Program-made: the position numbers and the translations under genes
Source of the DNA: UBA4416 sp044357775
GTDB taxonomy: Bacteria > Bacteroidota > Bacteroidia > B-17B0 > Aurantibacillaceae
Length of the DNA stretch: 27,665 bases
Assembly: GCA_044357775.1 (NCBI GenBank)
Contig: JBIKOX010000013.1
Span: 1-27,665, forward strand
Reading direction: 5' to 3'
In this document: positions 23,828-27,665 of the stretch, in pieces
Position numbering within the stretch: position 1 is the first letter of the stretch
Layout of the letters: the number at the start of each line of letters is the position of its first letter
The notes under the pieces: generated by a model
Databases searched by the model: none
Seen by the model: the letters and a program-made list of their open reading frames with translations, nothing else
What the model was told of the DNA's origin: nothing

Positions 23828-24111
23828 TTTTTGGGCATGCCCCGCAAAGAGCCAGCGGGTCGCACTTTTCGTTGCAATCTTTTGCAAGAGACAGGCAAAA
23901 GGATTTGAACTACAATTGCTCATGCATCGTATTACGAACTTTCCTTTATAAAGGCATCATATATAGTAAAATTATGTTTGAGATCGCTTCGTGCCTCGCG
24001 ATGACGATAAACCTGCGTGAAGGATTGATGTGGAAATCCTTTTTGTGCCTCCTTTACAAAAAGATTGAAACAGAAAGCCTGACCCGCCAGCTGGCGGGAC
24101 ACGCCCAAAAA
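23828..24111 (+). repeat. 284-bp inverted-repeat element, non-coding
   Basis: The gap between ffs and carB has no gene (23779-24169). It holds a unit with imperfect inverted arms of about 79 bases, 23828-23906 and 24034-24111. Matching pieces, reading the right arm reversed, are TTTTTGGGC, CCCGC...GCGGGTC, CAATCTTTT, and AGGCAAAAGGATTT against AGGCACAAAAAGGATTT. The right arm has a perfect 16-base palindrome CCCGCCAGCTGGCGGG (24083-24098). The 127-base centre carries GAGATCGCTTCGTGCCTCGC and following GATGACG (23980-24007), similar to a repeat found between genes in many bacteria (reverse form GTCATCGCGAG..). Frames across it (23739-23951, 23872-24129) are not credible genes. Strand is arbitrary. 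Confidence 0.6.
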
Positions 24112-24134
24112 ATTAAAATCAAACTATAAGTCAT

Positions 24135-24162
24135 AAAAAAACCCTGACTTTTTATATCAGGG
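24135..24162 (-). terminator. Intrinsic terminator of carB
   Basis: On the minus strand a stem CCCTGA/TCAGGG (24162-24157 with 24147-24142) is followed by seven U (A-run at 24135-24141). It lies about 8 bases after the carB stop. The plus strand also has a T-rich tail, so some bidirectional activity is possible. Confidence 0.75.
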
Positions 24163-24169
24163 CTAATTT

Positions 24170-26980
24170 TTATTTACTTAAATACAAATTACGTTCGCTG
24201 TATATGTTTTGGAAATACTCGTCGTACAAATCATCAATAAAATAAATGGCTTCGCCGGTTGATTTCATTTCAGGCCCTAATTCTTTTTGAATCTCAGGGA
24301 ATTTCTCATAACTAAATACAGGGATTTTTATGGCATATCCTTTTTTCTTTGGCTGAAAATTAAAGTCTTTTACCTTGGCACCTAGCATTACTTTAGTTGC
24401 ATAATTTACATAAGGTTCATCGTATGCTTTAGCAATAAAAGGCACAGTACGAGATGCTCTTGGGTTTGCTTCAATAATATAAACTACTTCATCTTTTATG
24501 GCAAATTGAATATTTAATAAGCCAACCGTTTTTAGAGCAACGGCAATTGTTTTTGTATGTTGATCTATTTGCTGTAAAACATTTTCAGATAAATCGAACG
24601 TTGGAAGCACCGCATAACTATCGCCACTATGAATTCCTGCTGGCTCAATATGTTCCATTACACCAACAATGTAAACATCTTTTCCATCACAAATAGAATC
24701 AGATTCAGCTTCAATAGCGTTTTGTAAAAAATGATCTAATAACACCTGATTACCGGGTAAGTCATGTAATAATTTTACCACATGTTGTTCCAATTCTTCT
24801 TCGTTAATCACAATTTTCATGCTTTGGCCACCCAACACATAACTAGGACGAACCAATAACGGAAAACCTAATTCTTTAGATAAAGTAATGGCTTCTTCCG
24901 CATCCGTAATCACTCCAAATTTTGGATAAGGAATATTATTTTCTTTTAATAGGTTCGAGAATCGACCTCTGTCTTCCGCTAAATCCAATGATTTATAATC
25001 AGTTCCAATAATTTTGATTCCGTAACGTTCTAACTTCTCTGCTAATTTTAAAGCGGTCTGTCCGCCTAGCTGAACAATAACACCTTCTGGTTTTTCGTGC
25101 AAAATAATATCGTAAATATGCTCCCAGAAAACCGGCTCAAAATATAATTTATCAGCTGTGCTAAAATCTGTACTAACGGTTTCGGGGTTGCAATTAATCA
25201 TAATGGTTTCATATCCCATTTCTTTAGCTGCTAAAACACCATGCACACAACTGTAATCAAATTCAATACCTTGTCCGATACGGTTTGGACCAGACCCTAA
25301 AATGATAACTTTCTTTTTGTCAGTTCTAATACTTTCGTTTTCATCTTCAAAAGTCGAATAATAATAGGGTGTTTTTGCTTCAAACTCGGCAGCACAGGTA
25401 TCTACCATTTTAAACACACGGTTAATATTAAACTCTTTACGTTTATTATACACTTCACTTTCTAAACAACGCATTAAATGCGCTAATTGCCTGTCGGCAT
25501 AACCCATTTGTTTTGCTTCGTACAATAAGTCTTTTGAAATATCTTCTAACCTATATTTTGATACTTCGTTCTCTAAGGCAAGCATTTGTTCAATTTGCTC
25601 CAAGAACCACATATCAATACGAGTTAATTTTTGAATTGTTTTAATAGAGATCCCCAATTTCATGGCATCATAAATCATAAACAAACGATTCCAACTTGGA
25701 CGCTCTAAGCCTGCTAACAACTCTGCTTGATTGGTGTTTTCTCTACCATCAGCACCCAAACCGTTACGTTTAATTTCTAAGGATTGACAAGCTTTTTGCA
25801 ATGCTTCCTGAAAAGAACGACCAATTGCCATTACCTCGCCAACAGATTTCATTTGAAAACCTAATTCACGATTACAGCCTTTAAATTTATCAAAGTTCCA
25901 GCGCGGAATTTTTACTATAACGTAATCTAAAGTTGGCTCAAAGTAAGCAGATGTTTGTTTTGTAATTTGATTTTGTAATTCATCTAATGTATAACCAATA
26001 GCCAATTTGCTGGCAATTCGAGCAATTGGATAACCGGTAGCTTTACTAGCTAAGGCCGAAGAACGTGATACACGTGGATTAATTTCAATGGCAATGATTT
26101 TTTCTTCTTCATCATCACTTACAGCAAACTGTACGTTACAACCACCCGAAAAATTACCAATACTGCGCATCATTTTAATAGCCATGGTGCGCATTTTTTG
26201 ATACGTACTATCGCTTAGGGTTTGCGCTGGTGCAACCGTAATACTATCTCCAGTATGAACACCCATTGGATCAAAGTTTTCGATAGAACAAATAATGGCT
26301 ACGTTATCATTTTTATCGCGTAACAATTCTAATTCGTATTCCTTCCAACCTAAAACAGCTTTGTCAATTAATACTTCGTGAATAGGAGATGTTTGCAAGC
26401 CTCTGTTTAATAAATGATCGTAATCTTCTTTTTTATAAACTACTGAACCGCCGCTTCCACCAAGGGTAAATGAAGGACGAATTACTAATGGAAAACCAAA
26501 TTCCTGCGCAACTGATTTCCCTTCTAAAAATGATTTGGCGATTTTTGATGGAGCCATTGCAACTCCAATTTCATTCATTCTTATTCTAAATAAATCACGA
26601 TCTTCTGTAACTTTTATAGCGTCAATATCAACGCCAATCATTTTTACTCCATATTTTTTCCAAATGCCCATATCATCGCATTTTAGTGCAAGATTCAAGG
26701 CTGTTTGTCCGCCCATAGTTGGCAATACGGCGTCAATTTGACGTTCTTCTAATATTTTGATGATAGACTTAACTTCTAAAGGCAACAAATAAATGTGGTC
26801 AGCAGTTACCTTATCCGTCATGATTGTTGCTGGATTGGAATTAATCAAAGTAACTTCAATTCCTTCTTCACGCAAACTTTTTGCAGATTGAGAACCTGAA
26901 TAATCAAACTCACATGCCTGACCAATAACAATAGGGCCAGATCCAATAATTAAAACGGATTTTATAGATGTATCTTTCAT
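24170..26980 (-). CDS. carB: Carbamoyl-phosphate synthase large subunit, without C-terminal regulatory domain
   Basis: CarB makes carbamoyl phosphate from bicarbonate, ATP and ammonia delivered by CarA, for pyrimidine and arginine synthesis. Two homologous ATP-grasp halves are seen: residues about 1-400 (GSGPIVIGQACEFDYSG, RPSFTLGGSGG, NPRVSRSSALASKATGYPIA) and about 550-936 (GSGPNRIGQGIEFDYSC, RPSYVLGGQSM, NPRASRTVPFIAKA), with an oligomerisation region between. The protein is 936 residues against 1073 in E. coli; it stops shortly after PEMKSTGEA, so the roughly 140-residue MGS-like domain that binds UMP and ornithine in E. coli is absent. From memory, short CarB proteins are usual in Bacteroidota. 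carA is not in the window. A 226-base gap separates it from the next gene. Confidence 0.94.
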   Translation of the reverse strand: MKDTSIKSVLIIGSGPIVIGQACEFDYSGSQSAKSLREEGIEVTLINSNPATIMTDKVTADHIYLLPLEVKSIIKILEERQIDAVLPTMGGQTALNLALKCDDMGIWKKYGVKMIGVDIDAIKVTEDRDLFRIRMNEIGVAMAPSKIAKSFLEGKSVAQEFGFPLVIRPSFTLGGSGGSVVYKKEDYDHLLNRGLQTSPIHEVLIDKAVLGWKEYELELLRDKNDNVAIICSIENFDPMGVHTGDSITVAPAQTLSDSTYQKMRTMAIKMMRSIGNFSGGCNVQFAVSDDEEEKIIAIEINPRVSRSSALASKATGYPIARIASKLAIGYTLDELQNQITKQTSAYFEPTLDYVIVKIPRWNFDKFKGCNRELGFQMKSVGEVMAIGRSFQEALQKACQSLEIKRNGLGADGRENTNQAELLAGLERPSWNRLFMIYDAMKLGISIKTIQKLTRIDMWFLEQIEQMLALENEVSKYRLEDISKDLLYEAKQMGYADRQLAHLMRCLESEVYNKRKEFNINRVFKMVDTCAAEFEAKTPYYYSTFEDENESIRTDKKKVIILGSGPNRIGQGIEFDYSCVHGVLAAKEMGYETIMINCNPETVSTDFSTADKLYFEPVFWEHIYDIILHEKPEGVIVQLGGQTALKLAEKLERYGIKIIGTDYKSLDLAEDRGRFSNLLKENNIPYPKFGVITDAEEAITLSKELGFPLLVRPSYVLGGQSMKIVINEEELEQHVVKLLHDLPGNQVLLDHFLQNAIEAESDSICDGKDVYIVGVMEHIEPAGIHSGDSYAVLPTFDLSENVLQQIDQHTKTIAVALKTVGLLNIQFAIKDEVVYIIEANPRASRTVPFIAKAYDEPYVNYATKVMLGAKVKDFNFQPKKKGYAIKIPVFSYEKFPEIQKELGPEMKSTGEAIYFIDDLYDEYFQNIYSERNLYLSK

Positions 26981-27049
26981 AGTTAAGTTTTGAAAGTTTG
27001 TTAGTTGTTAAAGTTTTGATAGTATATAAGCTAATTTAGTAATAGAAAA

Positions 27050-27080
27050 TTGTTTTAACTTTCTAAACCTTTTAACTTTG
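27050..27080 (+). promoter_or_regulatory. Candidate promoter of the final gene
   Basis: TTG at 27050-27052, a 20-base spacer and TAACTTTG at 27073-27080 match the consensus. The predicted start near 27085 leaves a leader of about 120 bases before 27207. A second -7 match, TAATTTTG (27195-27202), lies right at the gene start but has no TTG at the right distance. The rest of the gap is AT-rich with repeated AAGTTTT/TTAACTTT stretches and no gene. Confidence 0.5.
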
Positions 27081-27206
27081 TAGCTTTCCTAACTATTGGA
27101 AAAAACAAACTTGGTAAAGATACTGCTTTGATAGACTTTTACCTTATTAAGATTTTAACATTTAATTAATAAAGTGCCGTTTTACTTTAATTCGTAATTT
27201 TGAATA

Positions 27207-27665
27207 GTGCTTACTTATAAAAACAACCTGTTTTCTACACTTCTAATGTTTTGTACCTTATTAATTAAGGGGCAAGATGATTATACTGGTCCAAAGGCCA
27301 GAGATTATATTAAAAAACCTGCCAAAACTGCTGCATTTATAGAATTAGGTGGAAATGCAGGATTATTTTGCTTAAATATTGACAGAATATACATTTATAA
27401 AGAAAAACTGAAGGTAGGTGCCCGACTGGGTTTTGCACCACATTTTAACGGCTTTTATATAGAACAAATCTATGTTTTAGAAAATAATTTTATTCTCTTT
27501 AAAAACCCACACCATTTAGAATTGGGACTTGGAGCGACTATGCAGCGAAGATATAATGAACGACCAAATCAAATTGATAATTACTTTTGGGAAAGTATTG
27601 TATTTGGAGTTGCCCGCTATGGCTATCGCTACCAAAAACAAGACGATGGTTTTTTTGTGAGAGCT
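27207..27665 (+). CDS. Exported protein, probably outer-membrane beta-barrel, 3' end missing
   Basis: The frame stays open from a stop at 27201 to the window end (153 codons visible). The first Met codon (27246) would leave only a short signal, MFCTLLIKGQ; the in-frame GTG at 27207 gives a full signal peptide (LTYKNNLFSTLLMFCTLLIK) with a likely cut after GQ, so GTG is preferred. The mature part has alternating Gly/aromatic strands such as FIELGGNAGLFCLNIDR, LKVGARLGFAP and HLELGLGATMQRR, the look of an outer-membrane beta-barrel family of Bacteroidota. The specific family is not recognised and no function is assigned. ATG 27246 remains possible. Confidence 0.6.
   Translation, partial: MLTYKNNLFSTLLMFCTLLIKGQDDYTGPKARDYIKKPAKTAAFIELGGNAGLFCLNIDRIYIYKEKLKVGARLGFAPHFNGFYIEQIYVLENNFILFKNPHHLELGLGATMQRRYNERPNQIDNYFWESIVFGVARYGYRYQKQDDGFFVRA

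Noticed and set aside
23739..24129. Two plus-strand frames of 70 and 85 codons after the SRP RNA
   Set aside because: The first begins inside the SRP RNA and both run across the inverted-repeat element; neither resembles a protein family.
1..27665. A new defence or mobile system
   Set aside because: I looked for CRISPR repeats, transposases, recombinases, restriction enzymes, toxin-antitoxin pairs and reverse transcriptases and saw none; nearly every gene has a known housekeeping or envelope family.

Overview
The window is an AT-rich stretch of a Bacteroidota chromosome (class Bacteroidia; I cannot fix the order or genus). Four things point there: a fused lpxC-fabZ gene; type IX secretion (T9SS) components, namely a PorW/SprE-like lipoprotein and a secreted protein with a gliding-motility-type C-terminal domain; the DUF4292 lipoprotein block; and promoters that fit the Bacteroidota form TTG-N19/20-TAnnTTTG rather than the sigma70 form. 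Nearly all genes are housekeeping. I see no CRISPR array, prophage, transposase or toxin-antitoxin pair.

Layout. 1-2934 (+): 3' part of a porW/sprE-like gene, a bactofilin, atpZ overlapping it, and a small four-helix membrane protein; no F0 genes follow. 3147-6548 (+): lipid A block lpxD, lpxC-fabZ, lpxA. 6602-6743: a large imperfect palindrome. 6784-7755 (+): trpS. 7781-12766 (-): one probable operon, read from high to low coordinates, of a sugar-nucleotidyltransferase, a TPR lipoprotein, a DUF4292 lipoprotein and a degenerate EnvC-like LytM protein. 12946-13734 (-): an SDR protein lacking the catalytic Tyr and Lys. 13834-19721 (-): a cytochrome c maturation operon ccmB-ccmC-ccmD-like-ccmE-ccmF that runs into a DUF2520 gene and a KdsC-like phosphatase gene. 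19762-22890 (-): a 1042-residue T9SS-exported multidomain protein. 22968-23531 (+): a cysteine glutathione peroxidase. 23677-23771 (+): the small SRP RNA. 23828-24111: a second inverted-repeat element. 24170-26980 (-): a short carB without the C-terminal regulatory domain. 27207-end (+): start of an exported, probably beta-barrel protein.

Much of the window serves the envelope. The lpx genes and the KdsC-like phosphatase supply lipopolysaccharide precursors. DUF4292, TPR and EnvC-like proteins look like outer-membrane and division-site factors. PorW and the CTD protein are machine component and client of T9SS, and the Ccm proteins attach heme to exported cytochromes.

The points most worth a second look are a CcmE whose heme-binding His is replaced by Cys (CxxxY type), two non-coding palindromic elements that look mobile or repeat-derived, promoters placed so close to start codons that lpxD and ccmB may have almost no 5' leader, a possible LolB-like role for the DUF4292 protein, and an atpZ gene separated from the F0F1 genes. 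I did not find a clearly new multi-gene system.
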